Assembly (NCBI GenBank): GCA_018649625.1
Contig: JABIHN010000041.1
Coordinates: forward strand, 1-64,000
Direction of reading: 5' to 3'
From: Fidelibacterota bacterium
Lineage (GTDB): Bacteria; Fidelibacterota; Marinisomatia; Marinisomatales; UBA1611
DNA length: 64,000 nucleotides
Shown in pieces: positions 16,781 through 25,824 of this stretch (positions within the stretch are counted from its first letter, which is position 1; each line of letters begins with the position of its first letter). The notes below the pieces were generated by a model. The model was not told where the DNA came from, ran no database searches, and worked only from the letters and a program-made list of their open reading frames with translations. A program made the translations under genes and the position numbers.

Positions 16781-17491
16781 TTAATTTTCAGAAACTTTTT
16801 CACTATATAGAAATCGCCCACAAACATCACAACGATGTATTTTGGAATTGGCACGAACTTCTGTTACTTTTTGTAAAGGCACATGTGCACCACAACCACC
16901 GCAACCATTTCCAGAAAGATTTACTACAGCCAAAGCATCTCGAGCTTGAAAAACACGATTATAAATCGATATTGTTTTAACATCTATATCTTTAATTCTT
17001 TCCGAGCGTTTTGTCTCCAATATTTCTTTCTCTTCAGCAGATTCGGAAATAACAGATTCCAATTTTTCTCTACGAGTAGATAAATCACTCGATAATGATC
17101 CTAAATCAGCTTCCATTGATACGACAGAATTGGTTAATTCTTCTTTCTCTTCTAATAAAGAAATAATCTCATTTTCAAAAGTAGATCTCTCATCTTTCAT
17201 ATGATCCATTTCATGCATCAATGCATCATACTGTTTGTTATTTGTGACGAGAAATAATTGGTCTTTTAATTTGTTAACCTTGGTATTAATCTCTGCGATT
17301 AAAACTTCCCGTTTATGTGATTCAACTTCAATTTCTTTTAATCGAGCTTTATTATCTTCTAGCGTGCTCTTGATTGATTCTTCTTGCTTATTTAATTCAT
17401 TTACTTTAATCGGCAAATCACCCAGTAAATCGATTAAATCTTTCAATTTTGTATCGATTTCTTGCAATTCAATTAATTTTTCCATAGACAT
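16781..17491 (-). CDS. Coiled-coil protein with C4 zinc ribbon (COG1579)
   Basis: This encodes 236 residues. About 170 residues form long heptad-like coiled coils (LIELQEIDTKLKDLIDLLG onward). A C-terminal C4 zinc ribbon follows, with Cys197-GG-Cys200 and Cys221-DV-Cys224. This architecture is the widespread COG1579/CT398 family, a putative nucleic-acid- or RNA-polymerase-associated protein without an agreed function. It lies between the RNase P RNA gene and a strong terminator-like hairpin, so it probably has its own promoter downstream of that hairpin or relies on read-through. The start could be Met1 or Met3. Confidence 0.85.
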   Translation of the reverse strand: MSMEKLIELQEIDTKLKDLIDLLGDLPIKVNELNKQEESIKSTLEDNKARLKEIEVESHKREVLIAEINTKVNKLKDQLFLVTNNKQYDALMHEMDHMKDERSTFENEIISLLEEKEELTNSVVSMEADLGSLSSDLSTRREKLESVISESAEEKEILETKRSERIKDIDVKTISIYNRVFQARDALAVVNLSGNGCGGCGAHVPLQKVTEVRANSKIHRCDVCGRFLYSEKVSEN

Positions 17492-17506
17492 CTATTACCT
17501 CAATAT

Positions 17507-17534
17507 AAAAAAAATGCACCGTTGGCGGTGCATT
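17507..17534 (-). terminator. Intrinsic terminator upstream of the zinc-ribbon gene
   Basis: Read on the minus strand, AATGCACCG-CCAA-CGGTGCATT forms a perfect 9-bp stem followed by an eight-T run. It lies 12 bp after the stop of a 27-codon small ORF (17547-17630) and 15 bp before the zinc-ribbon gene. It ends transcription coming from 17904 or could act as an attenuator for the zinc-ribbon gene. Confidence 0.85.
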
Positions 17535-17546
17535 CTAAATGTTTTC

Positions 17547-17630
17547 TTATGATTCAGATTTCTCTGTAAATCTTGTTTTTTTCCCCACGGCAACAATAAT
17601 TGTTACCCTTATTTCCATATCTTTATTCAT
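17547..17630 (-). CDS. Candidate 27-aa small ORF before a terminator
   Basis: Minus-strand ATG at 17630 to TAA at 17547, encoding 27 residues: MNKDMEIRVTIIVAVGKKTR followed by a short polar tail. The hydrophobic core ITIIVAVG-like stretch is too short for a confident membrane span. No clear ribosome-binding site is seen. It lies just upstream of a strong terminator, so it could be a genuine microprotein, a leader peptide for the downstream gene, or chance. There is no run of identical codons like the amino-acid leaders elsewhere in the window. Confidence 0.25.
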   Translation of the reverse strand: MNKDMEIRVTIIVAVGKKTRFTEKSES

Positions 17631-17700
17631 ATACAGTACCCAAATTTACCGATATATTTCTAAAAGTAGAATGGTTTAATAATAAGATTCAATATTTTAT

Positions 17701-17904
17701 TCAGTCGTGTTGAGAAAGAAGATTTTCAACTTCCTTTTCGGACTTTTGAATGGTGTAGCTTGTTCCGCCAATACCTTCACGATAAAGGGTAATTGAATTA
17801 TCCACTATTTCAGCAACTTTCCATTCTATATCTTCTATTTGAACTCGATCACCTACTTTTACTAAGCGATCTTTTTTAACTCTGAATTTTGTTATGTCTA
17901 TCAT
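17701..17904 (-). CDS. Small conserved-looking hypothetical protein
   Basis: This encodes 67 residues. The sequence alternates short beta-prone pieces: VKVGDRVQIEDIEWKVAEIV, then SITLYREGIGGTSYTIQ, then a polar helix SEKEVENLLSQHD. It resembles a small SH3-like or KOW-like barrel, but I do not recognise a family. It is divergently oriented from gcvP. Codon use looks like its neighbours and there is an ATG start, so I keep it as real. Confidence 0.5.
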   Translation of the reverse strand: MIDITKFRVKKDRLVKVGDRVQIEDIEWKVAEIVDNSITLYREGIGGTSYTIQKSEKEVENLLSQHD

Positions 17905-18029
17905 AAGCCGAAGTTGCTTATAATTAATCTAAAAAAACAAGTAAGACTATAAAAATCAAATTAGAAATAATGACGAAATTTCTTTAATCTCACTACGTTG
18001 TTTTAAACCTAATACTACTATTTTAATTT

Positions 18030-20843
18030 ATGTCTAATTCATTTGCCAATCGCCATCTAGGTCCTAGAGATATTCATATCCAAGAAATGTTATCTATTTT
18101 AGGATTTTCATCTTTAGATCAGCTTTCCACGACTATCGTACCTGAAAATATTTTATCTAAACAGTTACCGAATGACCCGAAAAGTTTATCTGAACCCGAT
18201 ACCATCAAACGCCTTCGTGAAATGGCCAATAAAAATTTAGTATATCGATCTTTTATAGGCATTGGATATTATGGGACTTTTATTCCAGGTGTCATTAAAA
18301 GAAATATTTTAGAGAATCCCGGTTGGTACACTGCCTATACTCCCTATCAAGCTGAAATATCTCAAGGGCGGTTAGAAGCATTGTTGAATTTTCAAACAAT
18401 GGTATCTGATTTAACGGGGCTTCCCCTAGCCAATGCATCTTTACTAGATGAAGGAACTGCAGCAGCTGAAGCAATGATTATGTTCTTTAATCATACCCGA
18501 GATACAAAAAGAAATACATTTTTAATTTCCGATACATGTCACCCGCAAACAATTGAAATTTTAAAAACACGAGCTGAGCCCATTGGAATTAATTTAATAA
18601 TTCAAAATCATTCATCCTTTATTTTTAATGATTCTATTTTCGGTTCATTAATTCAATACCCTGATACAAATGGCTCAATTAATGATTTTACCGATTTGTG
18701 CAATACTGCACATGAAAATAAATCCTATGTTTGTATAGCGACGGACTTGCTTGCACTAGCCCTTTTAAAGCCACCCGGTGAAATGGGTGCAGATGTTGCA
18801 GTTGGAAACTCTCAAAGATTTGGTGTCCCTATGGGATATGGTGGACCTCACGCCGCTTTTTTTGCAACCAATGAAAAATTTAAACGAAAAATCCCTGGAC
18901 GGATTATTGGTGTTTCTCAAGATGCTCATGGAAACTTAGCACTCAGAATGGCACTCCAAACACGAGAGCAACATATTCGTCGTGAAAAAGCCACATCTAA
19001 CATTTGTACATCTCAAGTTTTACTTGCAATTATGTCCGGAATGTATGCTGTATATCATGGGCCAAAAGGGATTAGCAGTATTTCCCGTCGTGTAAATGAA
19101 CTCACTGCAATTCTGGTAAAATCTTTGGAAAATTCTGGATATAAGCTAGAAAACAAATTCTATTTTGATACAATTCGTTTTAAGGCGGATGGATGGAGAG
19201 AAAAAGCAAAGTCACTTGAATATAATATTCGTGACTTTGGTGATGGAACAATTGGAATATCAATAGATGAAACATGCACTAAAACTCATATTCAAAAATT
19301 ATTATCTATTTTTAATGCTAAAATTGTAAATGAATGTAATGATTCAATTCCACTGGGACTAATTCGTAATTCTTCTTATCTGAATCATCCAGTATTTCAT
19401 TCCCATCGGTCAGAAACCGAAATGCTGCGTTATTTACATCGACTTGAAACTAAAGATTTATCATTGAATACAAGCATGATTCCGCTGGGCTCTTGCACAA
19501 TGAAATTGAATGCAACCACAGAAATGGAAGCAATTACTTGGCCAGAATTTGGACATATTCATCCATTTGCGCCGAAAGATCAAACAATTGGATATCAAAA
19601 ACTTATTCATGAATTGAAACAATGGTTAACTGAATCAACAGGGTTTGAAGATATTTCTTTGATGCCTAATTCTGGGGCTCAGGGCGAATACGCAGGACTA
19701 ATGGTTATTCGTGCATTTCACAAAGACAATGGAAATGGGCATCGTAATATTTGTTTAATTCCGGCATCGGCCCATGGAACAAACCCAGCATCTGCTGTGA
19801 TGGCTGGAATGGAAGTGATTATAGTTGAATGCGATAAATATGGCAATATTTCAGAAGATGACTTAAAAATCAAAGTTCAACTTCATTCAAATCGCCTGGC
19901 ATGTATGATGATAACTTATCCATCAACACATGGCGTTTTTGAACATTCAATCAAAAATATCTGTAATCTCATTCACACTCATGGTGGTCAAATATATATT
20001 GATGGCGCCAATCTAAATGCCATGCTTGGTTTGTGCAAACCTGGAGAATTTGGTGGTGATGTGATGCATATAAATCTCCATAAGACATTCAGCATTCCTC
20101 ATGGCGGTGGTGGCCCAGGGATGGGTCCCATTGTTTGTAAAAAACATTTGTCTCCTTTTCTCCCAAACCATTCTGAAATTAAAATAAATGGAGATAAAGC
20201 AATTACGGCCGTGTCTTCTGCACCATTTGGTAGTAGTAGTATATTACCTATTTCTTGGGCATATATGGCTCTTATGGGAAGTGATGGTCTCAAAAAATCT
20301 ACGCAAGTTGCTATTCTTAACGCAAATTACATGGCAAATATATTGGAAAATCATTATCCAATTCTTTACCGCGGAATGAGTGGATTCAACGCTCACGAAT
20401 TCATCATTGATTTACGCGAGTTGAAAAAAGAATCTGGAATTTCTGAAGAAGACGTAGCTAAACGACTTATGGATTATGGATACCATGCACCTACAATGTC
20501 TTTCCCTGTGCCTGGAACCCTTATGATTGAACCAACAGAAAGTGAATCTAAAGAAGAATTGGATCGTTTCTGTGAAGCAATGATATTTATTCGTCAAGAA
20601 ATTCAAAATATAATTGATGGTAAAATTGATCAAAATGACAATCCTTTAAAAAATGCACCCCATACAGCTTTTATCGTGACAGCGAATAATTGGCCACATT
20701 CTTATTCTCGACATTTGGCAGCATTCCCGGCGCCATGGCTTAAAGAACATAAATATTGGCCCACGGTTGGGAGAGTGAACAATGCCTATGGTGATCGGAA
20801 TCTAATATGTTCATGTCCGCCAATTGGTGATTATGAAAAATAA
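18030..20843 (+). CDS. gcvP: Glycine dehydrogenase (decarboxylating), P protein
   Basis: This encodes 937 residues, the full-length single-chain P protein. It starts with the characteristic FANRHLGPRD. The PLP-binding lysine is Lys685 in NLHKTFSIPHGGGGPG. Other conserved blocks are YTPYQAEISQGRLEALLNFQ and SMIPLGSCTMKLNATTEM. It decarboxylates glycine and passes the aminomethyl group to lipoyl-H protein. No gcvT or gcvH lies nearby, so the rest of the glycine cleavage system must be elsewhere. No glycine riboswitch is seen in the 125-bp upstream gap. Confidence 0.97.
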   Translation: MSNSFANRHLGPRDIHIQEMLSILGFSSLDQLSTTIVPENILSKQLPNDPKSLSEPDTIKRLREMANKNLVYRSFIGIGYYGTFIPGVIKRNILENPGWYTAYTPYQAEISQGRLEALLNFQTMVSDLTGLPLANASLLDEGTAAAEAMIMFFNHTRDTKRNTFLISDTCHPQTIEILKTRAEPIGINLIIQNHSSFIFNDSIFGSLIQYPDTNGSINDFTDLCNTAHENKSYVCIATDLLALALLKPPGEMGADVAVGNSQRFGVPMGYGGPHAAFFATNEKFKRKIPGRIIGVSQDAHGNLALRMALQTREQHIRREKATSNICTSQVLLAIMSGMYAVYHGPKGISSISRRVNELTAILVKSLENSGYKLENKFYFDTIRFKADGWREKAKSLEYNIRDFGDGTIGISIDETCTKTHIQKLLSIFNAKIVNECNDSIPLGLIRNSSYLNHPVFHSHRSETEMLRYLHRLETKDLSLNTSMIPLGSCTMKLNATTEMEAITWPEFGHIHPFAPKDQTIGYQKLIHELKQWLTESTGFEDISLMPNSGAQGEYAGLMVIRAFHKDNGNGHRNICLIPASAHGTNPASAVMAGMEVIIVECDKYGNISEDDLKIKVQLHSNRLACMMITYPSTHGVFEHSIKNICNLIHTHGGQIYIDGANLNAMLGLCKPGEFGGDVMHINLHKTFSIPHGGGGPGMGPIVCKKHLSPFLPNHSEIKINGDKAITAVSSAPFGSSSILPISWAYMALMGSDGLKKSTQVAILNANYMANILENHYPILYRGMSGFNAHEFIIDLRELKKESGISEEDVAKRLMDYGYHAPTMSFPVPGTLMIEPTESESKEELDRFCEAMIFIRQEIQNIIDGKIDQNDNPLKNAPHTAFIVTANNWPHSYSRHLAAFPAPWLKEHKYWPTVGRVNNAYGDRNLICSCPPIGDYEK

Positions 20844-20846
20844 ATT

Positions 20847-21197
20847 GTGCTTTATCCAACTCTAAAATTTTTAATCACATCTGGACTCATAGTCGCTATT
20901 TCAGAGATTGCCAAAAGAAGTTCTATGCTGGCTGGGATATTGGCTTCAATTCCTCTGATTTCTGTTTTAGGTTTAGTCTGGATCTATCTAGATACAAAAG
21001 ATATTGAAAAAATCACCAATCTCTCTACAAACATTTTCTGGTTAGTCATTCCATCTCTGGCTCTGTTTATCACTTTACCTATATTTTTAAAAAAAGGATT
21101 TGGGTTTTACCTAAGTCTTAGCTTGGCATCATTTATCACCGTTCTTTGTTATTATTTGATGATTGTTATTTTGGGAAAGTTTGGTATAAAACTTTAA
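20847..21197 (+). CDS. Small integral membrane protein (DUF3147-like)
   Basis: This encodes 116 residues with four hydrophobic segments (about 4-20, 27-48, 63-82 and 88-110). LITSGLIVAISEIAKRSSMLAGILASIPLISVL is a recognisable pattern of the DUF3147 family, whose function is unknown. The start is a GTG at 20847, 3 bp after the gcvP stop, so it is probably co-transcribed with gcvP. No better ATG lies upstream. Confidence 0.7.
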   Translation: MLYPTLKFLITSGLIVAISEIAKRSSMLAGILASIPLISVLGLVWIYLDTKDIEKITNLSTNIFWLVIPSLALFITLPIFLKKGFGFYLSLSLASFITVLCYYLMIVILGKFGIKL

Positions 21198-21276
21198 ATA
21201 ATTATATTTTCAATTAAGAATCAAATCCTATTTACATAAATATTCTTTCTTAAAAGACGAATTCATTTCATATTAA

Positions 21277-22026
21277 ATGCTAATTTTACTTTCTCCATCA
21301 AAGACACAAGACTTTTCTCCGATCTCAAATCTTGAATCTTCTATTCCTAAGCACATTAAAAAAGCAAATTATTTAATCTCCTTACTAAAGAAACTAAATA
21401 AACAGGAATTATCTAAATTCATGTCTTTGAGTGAAAGTTTATGTGATATTACGCATATGCAAATTCAAGAATTTAACCTGACAAGCAATGGTGAAGCTGA
21501 TAAACAGGCATTATTTGCTTACACAGGTGAAGTATTTAATAAAATAAATCCAAAATCTTTTTCATCTGAACAAATTTCATTTTGCCAATCTCATATCCGA
21601 ATTCTTTCGGGATTATATGGTGTGTTAAAACCGTTAGATTTAATTCAGCCCTACCGTTTGGAAATGGCGACAAAAATAATAACCAAGGATAAAAAAAACT
21701 TGGTAGAATTTTGGAAGAATTCTATTACTAAAATACTTAAAATCGAAAAAGAAATCATCATTAATCTTGCTTCAAAAGAATACATACATTCTATCAACCT
21801 AAAAGATTTAAATGCAAAATTTCTTACAATTCATTTTAAAGAAAAAAAAGTAAATGGGTTTAAAGTGGTGGGAGTCTATGCAAAACAAGCACGAGGAATG
21901 ATGATTGATTTTATAGTTAAAAATCAAATTATTGCTCCTCAATTATTGAAAAAGTTCACCGAAGAAAGGTATAGATTCAACTCAAATCTTTCTTCCGAGT
22001 GTGATTGGGTCTTTACGCGGAATTAG
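21277..22026 (+). CDS. yaaA: Peroxide stress protein YaaA family
   Basis: This encodes 249 residues. The N-terminus MLILLSPSKTQDF is the YaaA/DUF328 hallmark. Further conserved pieces are LYGVLKPLDLIQPYRLEMAT and VVGVYAKQARGMMIDFIV, with a terminal ECDWVFTR. The E. coli protein limits free iron and DNA damage during peroxide stress, and this one likely does the same. The last 14 bp overlap the converging ABC-F gene. Confidence 0.92.
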   Translation: MLILLSPSKTQDFSPISNLESSIPKHIKKANYLISLLKKLNKQELSKFMSLSESLCDITHMQIQEFNLTSNGEADKQALFAYTGEVFNKINPKSFSSEQISFCQSHIRILSGLYGVLKPLDLIQPYRLEMATKIITKDKKNLVEFWKNSITKILKIEKEIIINLASKEYIHSINLKDLNAKFLTIHFKEKKVNGFKVVGVYAKQARGMMIDFIVKNQIIAPQLLKKFTEERYRFNSNLSSECDWVFTRN

Positions 22027-23887
22027 CCAATAGCCCTTCCTGCTCTTCCATCAATTCTAAATATTCACATTCCAAATTTGTCATGAATTCCATAGCTTTT
22101 TGCAGCAATTCATAATCGTCCCCGTTGGCTGGATCTTGGGAAATTTTCCGCTGATTTTCTATTTCTTTTTCGATAGTTTTAAATCGTTTTTCAATCCAAG
22201 ATAAACGATTTCGAACTTTCTTTCGCTCTTTATAATCAAACTTCCCTTTTGTTTCAACCTTAATTTTTGGTCGTTCAGATTTTCTTTGTTTTTCTTCCTG
22301 TTTTTTCCACTCATAATAATCATAATTCCCTTCAAATAATTTGATACCGCCTTCCCCAACTTCGCAGGTAAGATTGGTTACATTATTTAAAAAGTGTCTA
22401 TCATGAGAAATACAAACAATAGAGCCAGTGAATTGGGCCAATGCACGTTCTACAACATTTCGAGTCATCATATCCAAATGGTTTGTAGGTTCATCTAATA
22501 AAAGTAAATGAGATGGCTGAACCAACATTCTTGCCAAGGCGACTCGTGCTTTTTCACCACCAGAAAGAACCTTTACATATTTCTCTATCTCATCTCCTGT
22601 AAACATAAAACTGCCAAGATAAGTTCTCATTTCTGTCTCACTCCACCCTTGGCTCACTTTCTGAATTGATTCAAAAACTGTTTCATTAGGATCTAGAATT
22701 TCCAATTGATGCTGGGCATAATATGCACTAATCACACTGGAGCCAATACGGACAGCGCCAGATGTTACAGATTCCACACCCGCCAGCATTTTCAATAACG
22801 TTGATTTACCAGCGCCATTATGGCCCACCAAGCCAATTTTTTGCCCTCGCTCAACTATCATATTTAAATTGTTAAAAACTTCTATATCACCATAGTGCTT
22901 AACCACATTCCGACAAGATGCTACATTCAATGGCGATCGGCTTGGCTGAGGTAATCTCAAATTCATATTATGATTTTGCTCAGTGGGTGCTTCAACCTTT
23001 TCCAATTTATCCAGCATTTTTACCCGACTTTGTACTTGAGTTGCCTTGGTATTCTTTGACCGAAACCGCTCTATAAACCGTTCTGTATCTTTAATTTGTT
23101 TTTGCTGATTCCGAAAGGCATTTCTATGTTGTTCAATACGTAAAGATTTTTCTTCAGTGTATTTTGTATAATTACCATGATATAGCGTAATTTTCTTAAG
23201 GTCAATTTCAAGAATATTATTTATGGATCGATCTAAAAACGCTCGGTCATGGCTAATCATAATCATCCCGCCTTTCCAATTGGCTAAAAATGATTCTAAC
23301 CAAATGGTTGCTTCTAAATCTAAATGGTTTGTAGGCTCATCTAAAAATAAGATATCTGGTTGCTGTAATAGAATAGATGCTAAAGCGACTCGCATTCGCC
23401 ATCCCCCACTAAATACATCCATAGGTTCGGTAAATTTTTCATCTGAAAATCCAAGACCGCTCAAAATCTTTTTTGCCTTATCTTCAAGATTCCAACCGCC
23501 TAATGCTTCGAACCGGTGTTGGGCATCGCCCAATTTATTCACCAAATCCATATTATTAGGATCTTTGGAAATAGCTTCTGATAAGGTAAGAATTTTCCCT
23601 TCCAAATCTCGTACTTCAGGGTAACTAACCAACACTTCTTCTAAAATAGATCGGCCTGTTCCAGCAACAATATCTTGCGCAAGATACCCAATAGACGTTG
23701 CTTTATCAACTTGAACACTTCCAGAATCGGGCGAATCTTTTCCCAACATAATTCGAAGTAATGTAGTTTTCCCAGACCCGTTAGGACCAACAAGTCCAAT
23801 ACGCATTCCACGTTTAATAGATATATTTACGTTATTAAATAAGTCACCATCCGGGAAGGATTTTGATAAATTTTCAAGACGAATCAT
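22013..23887 (-). CDS. ABC-F family ATPase (translation factor type)
   Basis: This encodes 624 residues with two ABC cassettes and no membrane spans. The first has Walker A GPNGSGKTT (about 34-42), signature FSGGWRMRVALA and DILFLDEPTNHLD. The second has GHNGAGKST, LSGGEKARVALARM and LLLLDEPTNHLD. The interdomain linker (RNAFRNQQKQIKDTERFIER) and a charged C-terminal coiled coil fit the ABC-F group (Uup/YdiF-like), which acts on ribosomes. The subgroup is not certain. It overlaps yaaA tail to tail. Confidence 0.93.
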   Translation of the reverse strand: MIRLENLSKSFPDGDLFNNVNISIKRGMRIGLVGPNGSGKTTLLRIMLGKDSPDSGSVQVDKATSIGYLAQDIVAGTGRSILEEVLVSYPEVRDLEGKILTLSEAISKDPNNMDLVNKLGDAQHRFEALGGWNLEDKAKKILSGLGFSDEKFTEPMDVFSGGWRMRVALASILLQQPDILFLDEPTNHLDLEATIWLESFLANWKGGMIMISHDRAFLDRSINNILEIDLKKITLYHGNYTKYTEEKSLRIEQHRNAFRNQQKQIKDTERFIERFRSKNTKATQVQSRVKMLDKLEKVEAPTEQNHNMNLRLPQPSRSPLNVASCRNVVKHYGDIEVFNNLNMIVERGQKIGLVGHNGAGKSTLLKMLAGVESVTSGAVRIGSSVISAYYAQHQLEILDPNETVFESIQKVSQGWSETEMRTYLGSFMFTGDEIEKYVKVLSGGEKARVALARMLVQPSHLLLLDEPTNHLDMMTRNVVERALAQFTGSIVCISHDRHFLNNVTNLTCEVGEGGIKLFEGNYDYYEWKKQEEKQRKSERPKIKVETKGKFDYKERKKVRNRLSWIEKRFKTIEKEIENQRKISQDPANGDDYELLQKAMEFMTNLECEYLELMEEQEGLLANSA

Positions 23888-23931
23888 ATTTTACTAATTT
23901 GAACTAAATTAACCTTGTTTTTAATGTACAT

Positions 23932-25224
23932 TTATAATTCTCCATCGAGAACTGTCCCCTGATTTTTTAAAAGTGAAACGGGCTGAATAGTATTTATAAG
24001 ATTTATATCTCCGTCAACCTGAACTTGAATATAATTATCGGTATGTCCCCGTATTTTTCCATTTTTCATCGTTTCAAAAAGTACCGGTCGATTCTTACCA
24101 ATGAATTGATCCTGAAAATAACGTCGTTTTTTATCAGATAAAATATGTAACATTTTACTTCGTTCTGTTCGTTTTTCTTTTGAGACGACTTCTCTCAATT
24201 TAATAGCATCTGTATTTGGACGTTCCGAATAAGTAAATACATGAAGATAAGAAATATCTAACTCATTGAGAAAATTATACGTGTCCAAAAAATCATCATC
24301 TGTTTCACCGGGAAAGCCCACAATCACATCTACACCAATACAAGCATCTGGATTAATTTGTTTAATTTGAATTACTCGATCGGAATACAATTCTCGTTTA
24401 TATCTTCGACGCATTGCGCTTAATATTTTGTCTGAACCCGATTGTAAAGGAATATGGAAATGCGGCATGAATTTTTCTGATAATGCACAAAAGTTAATAA
24501 TATCATTAGTAAGCAAATTTGGTTCAATAGATGAAATCCTGATTCGGTCAATTCCATCTAACTGCTCTAATTGTTGAATTAAATCAAAAAACGTTTCATT
24601 TGACCCCTTGCCAAAATCACCGATATTCACCCCCGTAAGAACGATTTCTCGTGAATCTGTTTCTGACACTTCTTTTGCAACTCTCAATGTATTCACAATT
24701 GTATCACTTCGACTCTTACCACGAGCCATTGGAATGGTACAAAATGAACACGTATAATTGCAACCATCTTGAATTTTCAAAAAGGATCGGGTTCGTTCTC
24801 CGAAAGAATAAGATGGCATAAATGTATGAATATGATCAATATCAGACTGTATCACCTTTGTCCTACCATTCAAATCAATCGAATCTAAATGATTCAGTAA
24901 ATTAAATTTTTCTTCCGCACCTAAAACCAAATCTACATCATCAATTGCAGCTATATCATTTGGTTTGAGCTGGGCGTAACAGCCAATAACTGCAATAGCT
25001 GATTCTGGATTGCGTCGCTTAGCTTGACGAATTAGTCTCCGAGCTTCTTTGTCAGCATTTTCGGTCACGGAACAAGTATTTAAAACATAAATATCCGCTT
25101 TGTCTTTGTAATCTACTTTTTCAAATCCATAACGCAAAAATTCACGGGAGATAGTTGCTGTCTCTGAAAAATTTAATTTGCATCCCAATGTATGAAATGC
25201 CACGCGTTTGGTTGGTGTACTCAT
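23932..25224 (-). CDS. mtaB: tRNA t6A37 methylthiotransferase MtaB
   Basis: This encodes 430 residues. The N-terminal UPF0004 domain has cluster cysteines Cys15, Cys51 and Cys82. The radical-SAM motif CNYTCSFC gives Cys155, Cys159 and Cys162, followed by GVDVIVGFPGETDDDF. A C-terminal TRAM-like domain follows (IGKNRPVLFETMKNGKIRGHTDNYI). The sequence HTLGCKLNFSET near the start distinguishes MtaB from MiaB (GCQMN) and RimO. It adds a methylthio group to t6A37 in tRNAs reading ANN codons. Its promoter region contains a 27-bp interrupted palindrome. Confidence 0.93.
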   Translation of the reverse strand: MSTPTKRVAFHTLGCKLNFSETATISREFLRYGFEKVDYKDKADIYVLNTCSVTENADKEARRLIRQAKRRNPESAIAVIGCYAQLKPNDIAAIDDVDLVLGAEEKFNLLNHLDSIDLNGRTKVIQSDIDHIHTFMPSYSFGERTRSFLKIQDGCNYTCSFCTIPMARGKSRSDTIVNTLRVAKEVSETDSREIVLTGVNIGDFGKGSNETFFDLIQQLEQLDGIDRIRISSIEPNLLTNDIINFCALSEKFMPHFHIPLQSGSDKILSAMRRRYKRELYSDRVIQIKQINPDACIGVDVIVGFPGETDDDFLDTYNFLNELDISYLHVFTYSERPNTDAIKLREVVSKEKRTERSKMLHILSDKKRRYFQDQFIGKNRPVLFETMKNGKIRGHTDNYIQVQVDGDINLINTIQPVSLLKNQGTVLDGEL

Positions 25225-25230
25225 TTTATT

Positions 25231-25257
25231 AAATGATCATGTGTTTATGTATCATTT
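25231..25257. promoter_or_regulatory. Interrupted palindrome upstream of mtaB
   Basis: AAATGAT (25231-25237) and ATCATTT (25251-25257) are perfect inverted repeats separated by 13 bp, and the spacer holds CATG...ATG symmetry. A related 'cgatcatg' word lies at about 25262-25269. The position 7 bp before the mtaB start suits an operator or a 5'UTR hairpin. No regulator can be named. Confidence 0.3.
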
Positions 25258-25341
25258 AAAAACGATCATGTTTTTACTTTAACACATAGAAAATTCGAAC
25301 GAGAAATTAAGACTTATAAAAGGAATAAAAGCGAAATAGAC

Positions 25342-25770
25342 TCAACAACAGGATGTTTGATTCTGGGTTGTTGAACATGAATTTTCTTCCAAATCTTCCA
25401 ATTCATCCGTAACAGTATAAACTTCCCAACGATTTCCATCTGGGTCTTGTACCCATACTTTATCTGCTTTAGCATAACAGCAGACTTCACCCATTTCTTC
25501 TTTTAGATGGAACCCTGCTGCACGTAACCGTTTAACCGTTGAATTTACTTCTTCAGAAGATGGTACTTGAATGCCCAAATGACTTACTTTACTTTCTTCT
25601 TTTAAGTTTGTTTTACCTGACTGAAGAGCCAACTTTAATGGTGGATCATTCAATTCAAAATTAGCATAACCTGGGCGGACTTTATTAACAGCTTCATTTA
25701 AAAATGATTCATAAAACTTTTGAGATTCATCTACGTTTGCCACATTTAATGAAATATGTACTTTATTCAT
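25342..25770 (-). CDS. ArsI/CadI-type VOC metalloenzyme
   Basis: This encodes 142 residues. It matches the ArsI/CadI family: N-terminal NKVHISLNV with His5, HLGIQV with His64, and GNRWEVYTV with Glu116 as the likely 2-His/1-Glu iron site. The vicinal Cys97-Cys98 pair in EVCCYAKADKVW binds trivalent organoarsenicals in ArsI. A Cys-rich tail (SCSTTQNQTSCC) adds three more cysteines. ArsI cleaves C-As bonds of methylarsenite; CadI homologues are cadmium-induced. No arsR, arsM or arsP is nearby. A strong 'aggag' ribosome-binding site precedes the ATG. It lies just after the ilv-leu-cimA operon. Confidence 0.85.
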   Translation of the reverse strand: MNKVHISLNVANVDESQKFYESFLNEAVNKVRPGYANFELNDPPLKLALQSGKTNLKEESKVSHLGIQVPSSEEVNSTVKRLRAAGFHLKEEMGEVCCYAKADKVWVQDPDGNRWEVYTVTDELEDLEENSCSTTQNQTSCC

Positions 25771-25824
25771 TATTAACTCCTAATACCTAATATTAAAACT
25801 AGATTAAAATAAAAAAACCATTTA

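Noticed and set aside
17905-18029. Glycine riboswitch before gcvP
   Set aside because: The gap is 125 bp of AT-rich sequence without the conserved glycine-aptamer core or paired helices.
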